From contig NZ_QFFJ01000002.1 of the NCBI RefSeq assembly GCF_003308995.1, forward strand, positions 3,224,001 through 3,288,000: 64,000 bases of DNA, written 5' to 3'. Shown here in pieces: positions 17,887 to 27,045 of the stretch. The notes below the pieces were generated by a model. The model was not told the DNA's origin, made no database searches, and was given only the letters and a program-made list of their open reading frames with translations. Position 1 is the first letter of the stretch. Every line of letters begins with the position of its first letter. This DNA is from Chitinophaga flava. Its GTDB lineage: Bacteria > Bacteroidota > Bacteroidia > Chitinophagales > Chitinophagaceae. The position numbers and the translations under genes are program-made.

Positions 17887-19527
17887 TTATTTCACATACT
17901 CGTTGAAAATCCTGTTCAGCCAGCGCAGCATCAGGAATATCACCGCAGCTGCACCTCCCAGCAACAGGAAGTTGACCAGAAAATAATTGGCCTTGTGGTC
18001 ATAGGTATCCCATAAAGTGGCGAGGATACCAGATAGTTTGTTGCCTATAGATGTGGCGAGGAACCAGCCGCCCATCATCAGGGAGGTAAGACGGGCAGGG
18101 CTCAGTTTGGACACCAGGGATAATCCCATAGGGCTCAGGAATAATTCTCCCACCGTTATAATACCGTAACAGCCAATCAGCCACCAGGGTGATGCCTTTA
18201 TCGCGCCATTGCTGCATACATATACCGCGCCCACCATCATCAGGGTGGATAAGGCCGATATCAGCAGGCCCCACGCTATTTTTGACGGGGTGGAAGGTTC
18301 CCTGTTCCGTTTGCGCAATAATGCGAAGAAGAGGACCACCAGCGGTGTGAGGGTGATTACAAAGAAAGGATTGATGGACTGAAATAACTCCGTATTATAC
18401 AAACCAATACTTTGTCCTTCAGCTGGCATTTTCTCTGGCGCCACGTTCTTGAAGTAGACTACTTTGTCCCATACTTTCGTGGGTTTGCCAGCTGCGTCAC
18501 GTACCACCCTGAATTCATCATCATAGGCAGTTACGGAATCGGGTTTGTTCGCTACTGTTTCTACCAGGTAAAGGCGCTGGGCCGGTTGCTGGATGGCGGC
18601 AGGGATCTCCCTGTTAGTATAGTATTGGGCCCAGGTTGTCAGCGCGGTGCCATTCTGTTTGAATACAGCCCAGAATACAATGGATACCGCAAAAATAGCG
18701 AGCAGGGCAGACATCGGCTTACGATCTTTTGCATCAGCCTTTACCAGCAGTGATACAAAAAACAGTAATATCGGGATACAGGCAAAAATGAAGGCATCAG
18801 TGGAATCAGACCCGAAGATGTTGCCGGGAATAAACCAGGCGCCCAGTCCTACTACAATTGCGGGCAGAAATACAACAGAGAAAATCCTGCTTAACGGCAT
18901 GTCGCCCTCCTGCACAGGTTTGCGTACATCAGCATGGCGGTAGTGTTTCATCCCGATAATGAAAATTAACACTCCGAGGAACATACCTATACCGGCGGCA
19001 ATGAATGCAGCACCCCAACCGACAGTATTCCGCAGGAAGGCTGCAAAAAAGTTGCATATAAAGGCGCCGATATTAATCCCCATGTAAAAAATATTATATC
19101 CTACATCCTTACGGCTGCGGTATTTGTCATCACTATATACATTCCCCAGCAACGTGGAGATATTGGGTTTAAAGAAGCCATTACCAATACAGATCAGTGC
19201 AAGGGACAGGTAAAAAACGGTGAGGTTGTGTACCGACAGGCCTATATAGCCGATGCCCATCAGTATCCCGCCGATGATAATTGACTTGCTGTAGCCGAGT
19301 TTACGGTCGGCTATCAGCCCTCCAAGAAAAGGGGTCAGGTATACAAAAGCGATGAAAGTGCCGAAGATATCCGCAGCAGTGGCCCGGTCCATGCCCCAGC
19401 CACCTTTTGCCGTGTCAGTCAGATACAACTGGAAAATGCCCAGGATCAGATAAAATCCAAAACGTTCCCACATTTCGGATAGAAAGAGGAATGGCAATGC
19501 TGCCGGATGATTACGTGTTTTTTCCAT
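17887..19527 (-). CDS. POT/PTR2 family proton-coupled peptide transporter (MFS)
   Basis: A 546-residue inner-membrane protein with many hydrophobic helices. It carries the POT signature ExxERF near the N-terminus (E18, E21, R22, F23), followed by a GGLIADRKLGYSK loop and the PTR2 signature region GNGFFKPNISTLLG. These proteins bring di- and tripeptides into the cytoplasm using the proton gradient. Between the two transporter halves is a polar loop (residues about 310-375), a pattern seen in many Bacteroidota POT proteins. The gene stands alone, converging on the OmpA gene across a shared terminator. Peptide uptake fits a protein-degrading lifestyle; the exact substrate cannot be read from sequence. 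Confidence 0.93.
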   Translation of the reverse strand: MEKTRNHPAALPFLFLSEMWERFGFYLILGIFQLYLTDTAKGGWGMDRATAADIFGTFIAFVYLTPFLGGLIADRKLGYSKSIIIGGILMGIGYIGLSVHNLTVFYLSLALICIGNGFFKPNISTLLGNVYSDDKYRSRKDVGYNIFYMGINIGAFICNFFAAFLRNTVGWGAAFIAAGIGMFLGVLIFIIGMKHYRHADVRKPVQEGDMPLSRIFSVVFLPAIVVGLGAWFIPGNIFGSDSTDAFIFACIPILLFFVSLLVKADAKDRKPMSALLAIFAVSIVFWAVFKQNGTALTTWAQYYTNREIPAAIQQPAQRLYLVETVANKPDSVTAYDDEFRVVRDAAGKPTKVWDKVVYFKNVAPEKMPAEGQSIGLYNTELFQSINPFFVITLTPLVVLFFALLRKRNREPSTPSKIAWGLLISALSTLMMVGAVYVCSNGAIKASPWWLIGCYGIITVGELFLSPMGLSLVSKLSPARLTSLMMGGWFLATSIGNKLSGILATLWDTYDHKANYFLVNFLLLGGAAAVIFLMLRWLNRIFNEYVK

Positions 19528-19680
19528 GTAATAAAATGATCTAAATACGTGATATAGGTTATGATGCTACAGTAAAAGGGGATTACCCGTCACTGCCAAA
19601 CCGCTAAAATAAGGGAAAGATGGGAATATAAGCTCAATGGGGTGGTGTTTGCGGTATTTCAGCACGGAAGGGATACAAAA

Positions 19681-19715
19681 AAGGATACACCAGCATTCCT
19701 TGTTAGTGTATCCTT
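19681..19715. terminator. Inverted repeat, possible second terminator
   Basis: AAGGATACAC (19681-19690) pairs perfectly with GTGTATCCTT (19706-19715) across a 15 nt loop. Read on the minus strand it is followed by a short T-run. It lies about 70 bp past the stop at 19782 and may back up the nearer hairpin. A protein-binding role is also possible. Confidence 0.4.
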
Positions 19716-19740
19716 GGGCGTATCTTAGCGCCGGTATATC

Positions 19741-19761
19741 AAAAAGCGGAAGACTTCCGCT
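19741..19761 (-). terminator. Rho-independent terminator after the 19782-20864 gene
   Basis: On the minus strand the stem AGCGGAA / TTCCGCT with a 3 nt loop is followed by TTTTTGAT. It begins about 20 bp past the stop codon. Confidence 0.7.
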
Positions 19762-19781
19762 GCATTTACGTCTGAGTTATA

Positions 19782-20864
19782 TTAATATTTTCTTAGTTCC
19801 ATACTGTGTCTTTTAAAAATTTCAAAGGCCTCAGTAAAGATGCGAAGCATGGTCAGACTTTGTTCTTCATCTAAGTGAAGAAGCGTCGTTATATTATACA
19901 TTTTTGTATTCCATTCCGGGTCCTTGTAATTTTTTTCCAGTTTCTTATAGGTTTCCCATAGTTCGGCTGCTTTAATATACAGGTGGTCGATGTGTATATC
20001 CCACGTTTTACCTTCTGGTGTTTTTATAGTGTTGTATCCGGATTGGGCTACAGAGAATAAAAAATCATATAGATAAGGGACATCAACGAGCTGGTTGTTC
20101 CAAAGGTGACCATTTAAATATTTGTTGGTAAAATCCAGTAACGCTTGTTCATCCAGGCCCAGGGGCTGCTGATATACATCCTCCGGTAGGAGCAGATAGC
20201 GTTGATCAAACAGCCATTTTATGAGCAGGAGATAGGGTTGCAGTCTTCGGAGTTCCAGTTCCATACCTCTCCAGTTCGAAAGTTTGCTTTTCCAATCGAG
20301 GCTCAGTTGCCGGTATCCAAAAATTTCAGTGCACTCACTAATGAATATCTCTATCCATCTGATCCTGCGATTGTCACTGGTAAAACTTACGATCAGTTCA
20401 ACGGTTTCATTCAGTTTTTTGTGAAACGTGTAACAATGAAAAGCTCCGTCCTTCCCATAATTCCCATCAAAAAATTCAATACATTCTTCGAGGGTACTAC
20501 CGGGATGAATGAAATCCTGCCAGAATGTTGCAGGCTTCCTGTCCTGGTATTCATCCTCATTAGCACCATAACTGATTTGGAATACTTCTATCCGGGAACA
20601 GTAACAATCATAATTAAAATCTTCATCTGAGATCACAGGTGGGTAAAATCTATCATTTATGATCCCATAATCAAAACCAATCTGTAACTGGTGCTGCTTG
20701 TCCTGGAAAAGTTTGCCGCCATCTTTGAGGGCTGAGGGAGGTGCCCCTATTCCCAGGCTAGTATACCATTGAACGAATTCGGGATCTGTACTCTTACGTC
20801 CGATCATCTGGATGAGATCATGTACTGTTATATTTTCCATGCGAAAATCCGGGTGGGTAAACAT
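19782..20864 (-). CDS. Hypothetical protein, 360 residues, family not recognised
   Basis: An intact frame with a terminator directly downstream, so it is likely a real gene. The protein is soluble, rich in aromatic and acidic residues, and has no signal peptide or membrane segment. The first half (to about residue 180) looks alpha/beta, with ISDEDFNYDCYCSRIEV and VELIVSFTSDNRRIRWIEIF. The second half is mainly helical (LQPYLLLIKWLFDQRYLLLPEDV onward) and ends in a charged amphipathic helix. A second in-frame ATG at 20840 (MENITVHDL) could be the true start. No catalytic motif is visible. The composition resembles accessory proteins such as immunity-type proteins, but nothing specific supports that. 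Neighbours give no clue to its function. Confidence 0.7.
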   Translation of the reverse strand: MFTHPDFRMENITVHDLIQMIGRKSTDPEFVQWYTSLGIGAPPSALKDGGKLFQDKQHQLQIGFDYGIINDRFYPPVISDEDFNYDCYCSRIEVFQISYGANEDEYQDRKPATFWQDFIHPGSTLEECIEFFDGNYGKDGAFHCYTFHKKLNETVELIVSFTSDNRRIRWIEIFISECTEIFGYRQLSLDWKSKLSNWRGMELELRRLQPYLLLIKWLFDQRYLLLPEDVYQQPLGLDEQALLDFTNKYLNGHLWNNQLVDVPYLYDFLFSVAQSGYNTIKTPEGKTWDIHIDHLYIKAAELWETYKKLEKNYKDPEWNTKMYNITTLLHLDEEQSLTMLRIFTEAFEIFKRHSMELRKY

Positions 20865-20930
20865 TATATCTTACGTTTAAGAGGGCTGTAAGTTAACCAA
20901 TACAGCCAAATAGACCAACAGTGGCTATCA

Positions 20931-20975
20931 GAAAAAAAGTAAGGCGGAATACTGATTCCGCCTTACTTTATTTTC
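20931..20975 (-). terminator. Rho-independent terminator after the small secreted protein gene
   Basis: A strong hairpin with arms AAAGTAAGGCGGAAT and ATTCCGCCTTACTTT and a 4 nt loop has A/T-rich flanks. It starts about 36 bp beyond the stop at 21012 of the minus-strand gene. Confidence 0.85.
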
Positions 20976-21011
20976 TGACAGTAGCACCAATAGTAGATAG
21001 ATATCGGTTGA

Positions 21012-21368
21012 TTACTGTTCAATAATCAAATCAATCGCGCCTGCTCCTATCATATCTGCGGTTACAACAAGAGGGTCGCTGGTGACATAATTTGTAAAAT
21101 TCAGCCAGACACTGGCCGTAAGTGTTTGCCCTTCGGTGACATTCGCCACAATAAAGCTGGATGGACAGTTGATATTAACTGTTTCAACACCCCATATGGC
21201 CACCGTGGGCCAGAAAACCGGCACGTCACAGATACCGACAACGACACCTTGATGGAAATACCAGACGTGTATGGTAACATTGCCTTGAGCGTTTGCTTTT
21301 TTTTCTACAGAAGCGGGAGTGGCACTCAGTAGCAATAGGGATATGAGTATATAGGTAAGTGTTTTCAT
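21012..21368 (-). CDS. Small secreted protein, tandem paralog 1
   Basis: The start was placed at the ATG at 21368 (MKTLTYILIS) because a signal peptide begins there; the frame extends further upstream to 21416. The product has 118 residues: a hydrophobic leader (LISLLLLSATPA), then a compact beta-rich domain with two cysteines (GICDVPVFW, INCPSSFIVA) and a hydrophobic C-terminus (ADMIGAGAIDLIIEQ). It is clearly homologous to the next gene (21441-21803), sharing SATPASVEKK, VPVFW-type and PLVVTADMIGAGAIDLII segments. There is no lipobox cysteine, so it should be periplasmic or secreted. The family is not recognised and the function unknown. A strong terminator follows. Confidence 0.75.
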   Translation of the reverse strand: MKTLTYILISLLLLSATPASVEKKANAQGNVTIHVWYFHQGVVVGICDVPVFWPTVAIWGVETVNINCPSSFIVANVTEGQTLTASVWLNFTNYVTSDPLVVTADMIGAGAIDLIIEQ

Positions 21369-21440
21369 ATCACAAATATTTTGAGGTTGTGAATAGTATT
21401 TTCTGACGGACAACATGAATAGTGAATAGGTACCGACGGA

Positions 21441-21803
21441 TTATATGTCAATAATCAAATCAATCGCGCCTGCTCCTATCATATCAGCAGTTACAACAAG
21501 AGGATAGCTGGCGACGACATATGTCGGAATAGACATTGATGCAGCGGCAGAAATTGTTTGACCTTCGGCGACATCCACCACAATGGAGTAGGATGGACAG
21601 TTCATATCAATTGTTCTCACCCCCCATATGTAGACCCGAGGCCAGAATACCGGCAGGTTACAAAGCGGAATAACATCACCTTGATGGAAAAACCAGACGC
21701 GTACAGTGACATTGCTTCGGCGAGTTGTTACTTTTTTTTCTACAGATGCAGGAGTGGCACTCAGTAGCAATATCGCTATGAGTATACAGGAAAGTGCTTT
21801 CAT
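21441..21803 (-). CDS. Small secreted protein, tandem paralog 2
   Basis: The start was set at the ATG at 21803 (MKALSCILIAI), where the signal peptide begins; the frame could run up to 21890, but that extension lacks exported-protein character. The 120-residue product has the same layout as its downstream neighbour: leader, SATPASVEKK, one cysteine in each of two similar positions (LCNLPVFWP, MNCPSYSIV) and the shared C-terminus. The first 33 bases of the two 3' ends are nearly identical. The copies differ mainly in the middle, for example a basic VTTRRSN here. The arrangement implies a local duplication followed by divergence. Function unknown. Confidence 0.75.
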   Translation of the reverse strand: MKALSCILIAILLLSATPASVEKKVTTRRSNVTVRVWFFHQGDVIPLCNLPVFWPRVYIWGVRTIDMNCPSYSIVVDVAEGQTISAAASMSIPTYVVASYPLVVTADMIGAGAIDLIIDI

Positions 21804-21906
21804 ACAACAAAGGTTTTGAAGTAATGAATTGTCCGGACTCCAATCTGTATGTAAAGCTACGAAGTGTGAGCGGAGTGCCACTGCAGCCATGGCGGCTTTG
21901 GTTGCC

Positions 21907-23094
21907 TCACTCTCCGGCGTTGTACAGTAATTTGCTTCCCCGTTCAGAAGCCGCTATGGCAGCGGCGCTATATTCCAGCATCTGATTTTCATAGTGGGTT
22001 ATTGCTTCTGTTAGCTGTAAATTCCCGTTGGCGGCCTGTTGCAGGCTGTGCGTCAATAATGCTGCATCACGCAGGGCTGTATTGGCTCCCAGGCCTGCTG
22101 CGGGACTCATGGTATGAATGGCATCTCCCATAACAGTAACAGGGGACAGGCTGAATCGTTTCCCCTGTACAGAATGCCGTACCGGAACAATAGACATGGC
22201 AGTGATTTCTGTTTGGGCAAATAGTGGATTTAGTTTTGGTGAGAATCGTTTAGTGCCTTCCCGGACACAGTCTCCCAGTATTTCCGGTGCAAGCCTTAGG
22301 GATTGATCATTCTCTAATCCAAAGCTGCTCCGTTTACCGATCAACGCCCAATAGATATAGTCTTCCGGCAGGGCGGCATTTTTATAAGCACGGTCAAACT
22401 GCATCACGTCTATAATGGCTGCCATATCCCCGTCAAAGATAACGTTGGTCCCTTGCCGTATGATGTCTCCTATCAACAGCTGCTGTTTCTCCCGCAAGGC
22501 CACTCTGCCATAAATGCAAACACCACCGGTGTCCCGCAGCATGGTACCCGGGAAACAGCCAGCAATCAATGAAGACGAAGCACCATTCGCAATCACCAGC
22601 ACATCGGCTTCACGGGCATCACCGTTGGCGAACAGGCACTTTACCCTGTTATCAGGAAGAACAGTATAACCGGTGATATCACTATCGAAAAATACATAGT
22701 CTTCTATTCCTTTGATCAGCACCTTTCGCATAGTATGCCGATCTGCTTTCAGATCGGCAGGTATTTCCCGTTCATCCATGATCCATTGATCTACCCATTT
22801 GTCTGTAAGGGGCTGCATGCCTGTATCCAGCGTGTATACGCCGGCGGGTTGGGCAGCACTCTTTTCAAACGTAGTATATAATGCAGGAGAGAGGCAGGAG
22901 GAGAGCGCCTTTTGTCCTGTTTCGTCTATGCGTATCCGGTAGCCTTGTGTTCTGCTGTCGAAAGCAGCATCTCTTTCATACACGTAACAGTCAATACCGC
23001 TTTTTCTTAGTCCCTGTGCCAGGCAAAGGCCACTCAGACCAGCCCCGGCAATTATTACCTTCAGTTGTTCCATCGTTTCATGATTTACCCGCAA
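21907..23094 (-). CDS. FAD-dependent monooxygenase (PHBH/TetX-like fold)
   Basis: A 395-residue flavoprotein. The N-terminus has a Rossmann dinucleotide motif (IIAGAGLSGL, G17/G19/G22). The second FAD-contact motif lies near residue 320 (VMGDAIHTMSPAAGLGAN), as in class A aromatic-hydroxylase-type monooxygenases. These enzymes use NAD(P)H and oxygen to hydroxylate or otherwise oxidise small molecules; the substrate cannot be read here. The ATG at 23073 (MEQLKVIIAG) is an alternative and perhaps better start. An AraC-type regulator ends 53 bp upstream on the same strand and may control it. Past that regulator, a terpene cyclase is transcribed divergently, so terpenoid oxidation is one possible role, by inference only. 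Confidence 0.88.
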   Translation of the reverse strand: MRVNHETMEQLKVIIAGAGLSGLCLAQGLRKSGIDCYVYERDAAFDSRTQGYRIRIDETGQKALSSCLSPALYTTFEKSAAQPAGVYTLDTGMQPLTDKWVDQWIMDEREIPADLKADRHTMRKVLIKGIEDYVFFDSDITGYTVLPDNRVKCLFANGDAREADVLVIANGASSSLIAGCFPGTMLRDTGGVCIYGRVALREKQQLLIGDIIRQGTNVIFDGDMAAIIDVMQFDRAYKNAALPEDYIYWALIGKRSSFGLENDQSLRLAPEILGDCVREGTKRFSPKLNPLFAQTEITAMSIVPVRHSVQGKRFSLSPVTVMGDAIHTMSPAAGLGANTALRDAALLTHSLQQAANGNLQLTEAITHYENQMLEYSAAAIAASERGSKLLYNAGE

Positions 23095-23147
23095 AGCTCG
23101 GGTATCATGCCCTCAGGGGAAATGGACAAAACCAGGGATGCTTAGGA

Positions 23148-24008
23148 CTATTTTCGGCATTCGATACGGAACTGCTGTGGCGTCAGTCCTGTTTTTTTCC
23201 TGAACAGACGGGAGAAATAGGCGTGATCCTCAAAGCCCAGCTCATGTGCAATTTCTTTAATGGTACGGTCGGTATGGTATAACTGCCGCTTAGCCTCTAG
23301 TATCAGTTGCTGATGTATCCAGTGATTAACAGTAAAGCCGGATTGCTGTTTTACTGTTTCGCTGAGATAAGAAACAGAGATATGCATGGCTGCAGCATAG
23401 CCGGAAGGTGTTCTGACAGACAGGTAGTTATTTACCAATAGTGTCCTGAACTGGCGCATGATGGCCTCTGGCCGGCTGCTGCCGGTGGCTTCGTGCCGGC
23501 TGTCTTTGAAGGCCGCTGCAAAAATCCCGATACATATATCTGTCCCGCCGCTTAATGCCTGTTGCCGGAATGGTGTATGGGCGGGTTGCTCCAGTAGTTG
23601 TTCCAGCAGCAGCAAGCCTTTCCTGAGTATGCCGGCAGCAGCCGTATCCAGCAGGAGAGGGCGCTGTATTCCATTTACCGCTTCCAGAGTGCTTCTATAG
23701 ATAGTATGTATCAGCTGTGGGGTAACAGATAAAGCCGTCACCTGCGCATGATCGGCCTCAATACAAGCATGTACCTGTCCCGGATATACGTAAATGATCT
23801 CTCCGGCTTTCAGCGGCAATGTCTCAAAGTCAATCATGAAAAGACAGCTGCCTCTCTCTACCCATAAAAAAAGATAGTGATCGTCGCGGTGGGCTTGTTG
23901 CTGGTAAATGTCGGCCGAGCTGGGGGCAAGCAGATGCCGGATAGCGATGTCAGCTCCGGGAGCCGCTTCCAGTGTATTGATAGGGATTGATGATCGCTCC
24001 CGGCTCAT
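23148..24008 (-). CDS. AraC family transcriptional regulator
   Basis: A 286-residue regulator. The N-terminal part (about 20-100) is a cupin-like sensor (QAHRDDHYLFLWVERGSC, LKAGEIIYVYPGQVHACIEA). The C-terminal 95 residues form the paired helix-turn-helix of the AraC/XylS family (AAAMHISVSYLSETVKQQSG, IKEIAHELGFEDHAYFSRLFRKKTGLTPQQFR). It sits directly upstream of the FAD monooxygenase on the same strand, probably co-transcribed. It is divergent from the terpene cyclase across a 274 bp AT-rich intergenic region, which is a natural place for its binding site. The inducing ligand is unknown. Confidence 0.93.
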   Translation of the reverse strand: MSRERSSIPINTLEAAPGADIAIRHLLAPSSADIYQQQAHRDDHYLFLWVERGSCLFMIDFETLPLKAGEIIYVYPGQVHACIEADHAQVTALSVTPQLIHTIYRSTLEAVNGIQRPLLLDTAAAGILRKGLLLLEQLLEQPAHTPFRQQALSGGTDICIGIFAAAFKDSRHEATGSSRPEAIMRQFRTLLVNNYLSVRTPSGYAAAMHISVSYLSETVKQQSGFTVNHWIHQQLILEAKRQLYHTDRTIKEIAHELGFEDHAYFSRLFRKKTGLTPQQFRIECRK

Positions 24009-24282
24009 GGATGGTGGGTTTGAAATGGTAAATCATGAAAAATATCCTTGAGGGCCAAGGTTTGTTTCCGGGTGCAAAAATGCTGGAAATGTCTGATACT
24101 ATGAATTATTTGCCTGAATCCCTCGTCAGATCATGGTCCTGATACCTTTCCTGAAATAATATCCAGATTAAAAAATAGCTAAAATGGACAAAAAAATGAG
24201 GTAATGGGTATAACAGATTGCAATTTTTAATATGTTAATAGTGTAATAATACATTTCTTAATCTGTTAAAAATCAATTTTTT

Positions 24283-25239
24283 ATGAAAAAGTCACCTTTG
24301 GGAGGTATTAAATTACCCTCTCTCAGCTACCCATTTCCGGATTTAAAGAGCACTTATGCCGGCAGAGTAGAGACGTTGGCCAAACAATGGCTGCTCAATG
24401 ATTACGTAAACATGCCGGATGAATTTAAGAAGAAGTCGGAGAAGTATAAGTACTGGGATACCAATGTTGGTCACATGGCAGCCCGCATGTATCCTTATGC
24501 CAGTTTTCATCGTTTGATTCCTATAAGCCGCTTCCTGTTATGGGGATTAAGCAATGACGACATGTACGAAGATGCCAGCATCAGTGAATTGCAATGCATC
24601 CGCGAACGTGCAGTCAGTATTCTCAGAGGACATGCCGTCCGGGAAAATGAGAACGAGCTTTTTAATCAGCTCAGATTACAACGGGAGGAAATGCTGGAGT
24701 TCATGCCGCTGTACTGGATGACCAGGTACACCAACAGTATCAGTGCCGGGTTTGAAGGTATGCAGCTGGAATACTATTACAAAGCCAAAATGATTTTCCC
24801 GGGAGTGGATGACTATCTGGCCATTCGGGAAAAGGCGGTCCTGGTATTTCCATTGATAGATTTAATTGAAATACAGAGTGGACATGCACTTCCTGATAAG
24901 ATTTTTTATCATCCGGATATCCAGCGAATTGCGAGTCTTACCTGTAGGATTGTAGCCATAGCGAATGATTATTTTTCAACCTGGAAGGAGAGAGGAAAAG
25001 ATGTGATGAATCTTATCCTTGTATTGGAACATCAGGAAGGGCTGACAACAACGGATGCATATCTCCGGGCCATAAAAATTCATGATGATTATGTAACTGA
25101 ATTCTGTGATTTAAGCAACAACCTCCCCGATTTCGGTATTTATCAGAAGACTGTCACAAAATTTATTGATCAGCTAGGGACATTAATCAGCGGACATTAC
25201 AGCTGGTATGTCAACGATACTAAAAGGTACCTTGTTTAA
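24283..25239 (+). CDS. Class I terpene synthase (terpene cyclase)
   Basis: A 318-residue, all-helical protein with the diagnostic metal-binding motifs of bacterial class I terpene cyclases. The Asp-rich motif is DDMYE (residues 92-96, followed by D97). The NSE triad is NDYFSTWKE (N228, S232, E236). The conserved C-terminal Arg-Tyr pair is R315-Y316, three residues before the end. Length and spacing fit sesquiterpene or diterpene cyclases of the terpene synthase 2 group. Such enzymes ionise a prenyl diphosphate with three Mg2+ ions and cyclise it in the cytoplasm. The intergenic region upstream has a TACATTTC element at 24250 resembling the Bacteroidota -7 box. No prenyltransferase is nearby, so the substrate must come from central metabolism. 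The product cannot be predicted by eye. Confidence 0.9.
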   Translation: MKKSPLGGIKLPSLSYPFPDLKSTYAGRVETLAKQWLLNDYVNMPDEFKKKSEKYKYWDTNVGHMAARMYPYASFHRLIPISRFLLWGLSNDDMYEDASISELQCIRERAVSILRGHAVRENENELFNQLRLQREEMLEFMPLYWMTRYTNSISAGFEGMQLEYYYKAKMIFPGVDDYLAIREKAVLVFPLIDLIEIQSGHALPDKIFYHPDIQRIASLTCRIVAIANDYFSTWKERGKDVMNLILVLEHQEGLTTTDAYLRAIKIHDDYVTEFCDLSNNLPDFGIYQKTVTKFIDQLGTLISGHYSWYVNDTKRYLV

Positions 25240-25293
25240 GCAAACAACCAGCATTATTAATCTATCATGAGAGTGCCTGCAGGAGTAAACGAT

Positions 25294-27045
25294 CTATGCT
25301 TCCTGATATCTTTCTGTGAATGTGTATAGAATGCGTTCGAGATCTTTGTGAGATATTGGTTTCGGGCAGCAGGCGTTTGCTCCTGCAATTAATAAACTGT
25401 TTATATCCGGTTCAAATGCATTTCCCGGAACACCTATAATCATTGTTTTATCAAATGCGGGATTACTGCGGAGTGCTCTAATCGTATTTTCCCCATCACC
25501 AGCTTTGGGCATGCAGCCGTCTACCAGAATAATGTGAGGCTTATATTTATTAGCACTCATGATACCTTCGGAGGTATTACTGGCAGTATATACATCGGCT
25601 CCTGAACCGCCAAGGAAGTATTTGAGCAACATGGTTGATAGTGGATCATCCTCTACTATCAGGGCACGATATCCATACAGGTTAAGTACAACAGGCTTTA
25701 TTTCGTTTGAAGCTTGTTTGCTGGTTGGTATACTCAATGGAAAGAATATTGTAAAATTGGTACCCCAACCCGGACGGCTCTCAATTTTATAACTGCCATT
25801 CAGCAGACGGATTAGTTTCCTGGCAATGAATAATCCAAGCCCGGTACCCTCAATTTTGAGATCAGAGGCAGTTGTATTAAAGGGTTGTTCCTGTTCTATT
25901 GCTGCTACTTGTTCTGGCGTCATACCCGGACCATTGTCCCATACGGAAAGCATCCATTGTCCCTCTGTCTGTTTTATGCTAACCTTAATAGTGGTTTTGG
26001 GATGGGTGTATTTTATGGCATTTATCAGTACATTATTAAACACCTGGGTAATTTTTAATTCATCACCCAGAATCACCTCAGGCATATTGTCATCATATAG
26101 TTGCTTAACATTTACTCTCTTGGCGGATGTGGCATTGTGATTCATATCAATGACATTCTCCAGTGTCCGTTTGAGATTAAATTCCCTGTTGTCGATAGAA
26201 TGCAATTTGCCTTCCTCTATGGCTGCCAGACTGAGTACATTATTTACAATACTCTTCGTAAGAAAAGCAGAAGAGTAAAGAGTCTTAATAAAAGGATACA
26301 GATGCTCCAGTTCAGGGTTGTTTTTTACCTCCCGCTCCAGGATGGTACTAGCCTGTAGGATGGAGTTGAGCGGCACACGGATCTCATGACTGATTGTTCT
26401 GACAAACTCCGTTTTAGCCTCGTTTGCCAAGGCCAGTTTCTGCTGGGATTCTGTGTTACGTTTGTCGTAGAACCGGATAACCATCATGATCAGGGTAAGG
26501 ATACCGAATATGGCTGACCAGCGAAACATAAAGCTCTGGTCCCTGGTTAATTCCAATGAGGGAATGATGTTATAGTAGTAATTGGTCTCCATGGCTACCA
26601 GGGCACCGATGGAGCAGCTGATATAAATTATTCTGTCAGTGCGCTCCTGCGTAAAAAGGTATGCTGCCATAATGAAGAAAACGATCAGCAGTTGTATTTC
26701 GACAACAATTCCGAGAATACAACCAAAGTAACAGGCGCAAATACAATGCAGGTAGTAGGTGATATTATTGGCCAGTCTGACAGACCAAAATTTATTTACC
26801 AAAGGCATCGAGCAGAAAAGTATCCCTTCTATAATAACCGGAATGATTACATATGACTTACTGGCAATGGTGTAATAGCCAAATCCAATAGTCAGTACCA
26901 GAATACCCGTGATAACATTGAGGAGGTTAATGTTGTAAATACTTCCCTTTTCTTCAGAAGTCGCGGCTTTTCCGATACCAGTTTGAATATAGCTTTTAAA
27001 AGCTTCAGAGATTCTTAAAAAAATATTAGTCGTAGGGCTCATCAT
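25294..27045 (-). CDS. Hybrid sensor histidine kinase / response regulator
   Basis: A 583-residue membrane kinase. It has about six hydrophobic segments (residues about 38-192) with little extracytoplasmic sequence, then a HisKA dimerisation helix (phospho-acceptor H220 in SHEIRVPLN) and a HATPase domain (N-box NNVLINAIKY, G1 DNGPG, G2 GTGLGLFIARKL). A C-terminal receiver domain follows (about 458-578) with acidic residues EDD, phospho-acceptor D509 (IILVDGCMP) and K562. The receiver switch position usually held by Thr or Ser reads IIGVPGNAF, with Pro 540 instead. There is no DNA-binding output domain, so phosphotransfer to another protein is expected. The gene is convergent with the terpene cyclase and no partner regulator is adjacent. 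The signal is unknown. Confidence 0.92.
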   Translation of the reverse strand: MMSPTTNIFLRISEAFKSYIQTGIGKAATSEEKGSIYNINLLNVITGILVLTIGFGYYTIASKSYVIIPVIIEGILFCSMPLVNKFWSVRLANNITYYLHCICACYFGCILGIVVEIQLLIVFFIMAAYLFTQERTDRIIYISCSIGALVAMETNYYYNIIPSLELTRDQSFMFRWSAIFGILTLIMMVIRFYDKRNTESQQKLALANEAKTEFVRTISHEIRVPLNSILQASTILEREVKNNPELEHLYPFIKTLYSSAFLTKSIVNNVLSLAAIEEGKLHSIDNREFNLKRTLENVIDMNHNATSAKRVNVKQLYDDNMPEVILGDELKITQVFNNVLINAIKYTHPKTTIKVSIKQTEGQWMLSVWDNGPGMTPEQVAAIEQEQPFNTTASDLKIEGTGLGLFIARKLIRLLNGSYKIESRPGWGTNFTIFFPLSIPTSKQASNEIKPVVLNLYGYRALIVEDDPLSTMLLKYFLGGSGADVYTASNTSEGIMSANKYKPHIILVDGCMPKAGDGENTIRALRSNPAFDKTMIIGVPGNAFEPDINSLLIAGANACCPKPISHKDLERILYTFTERYQEA

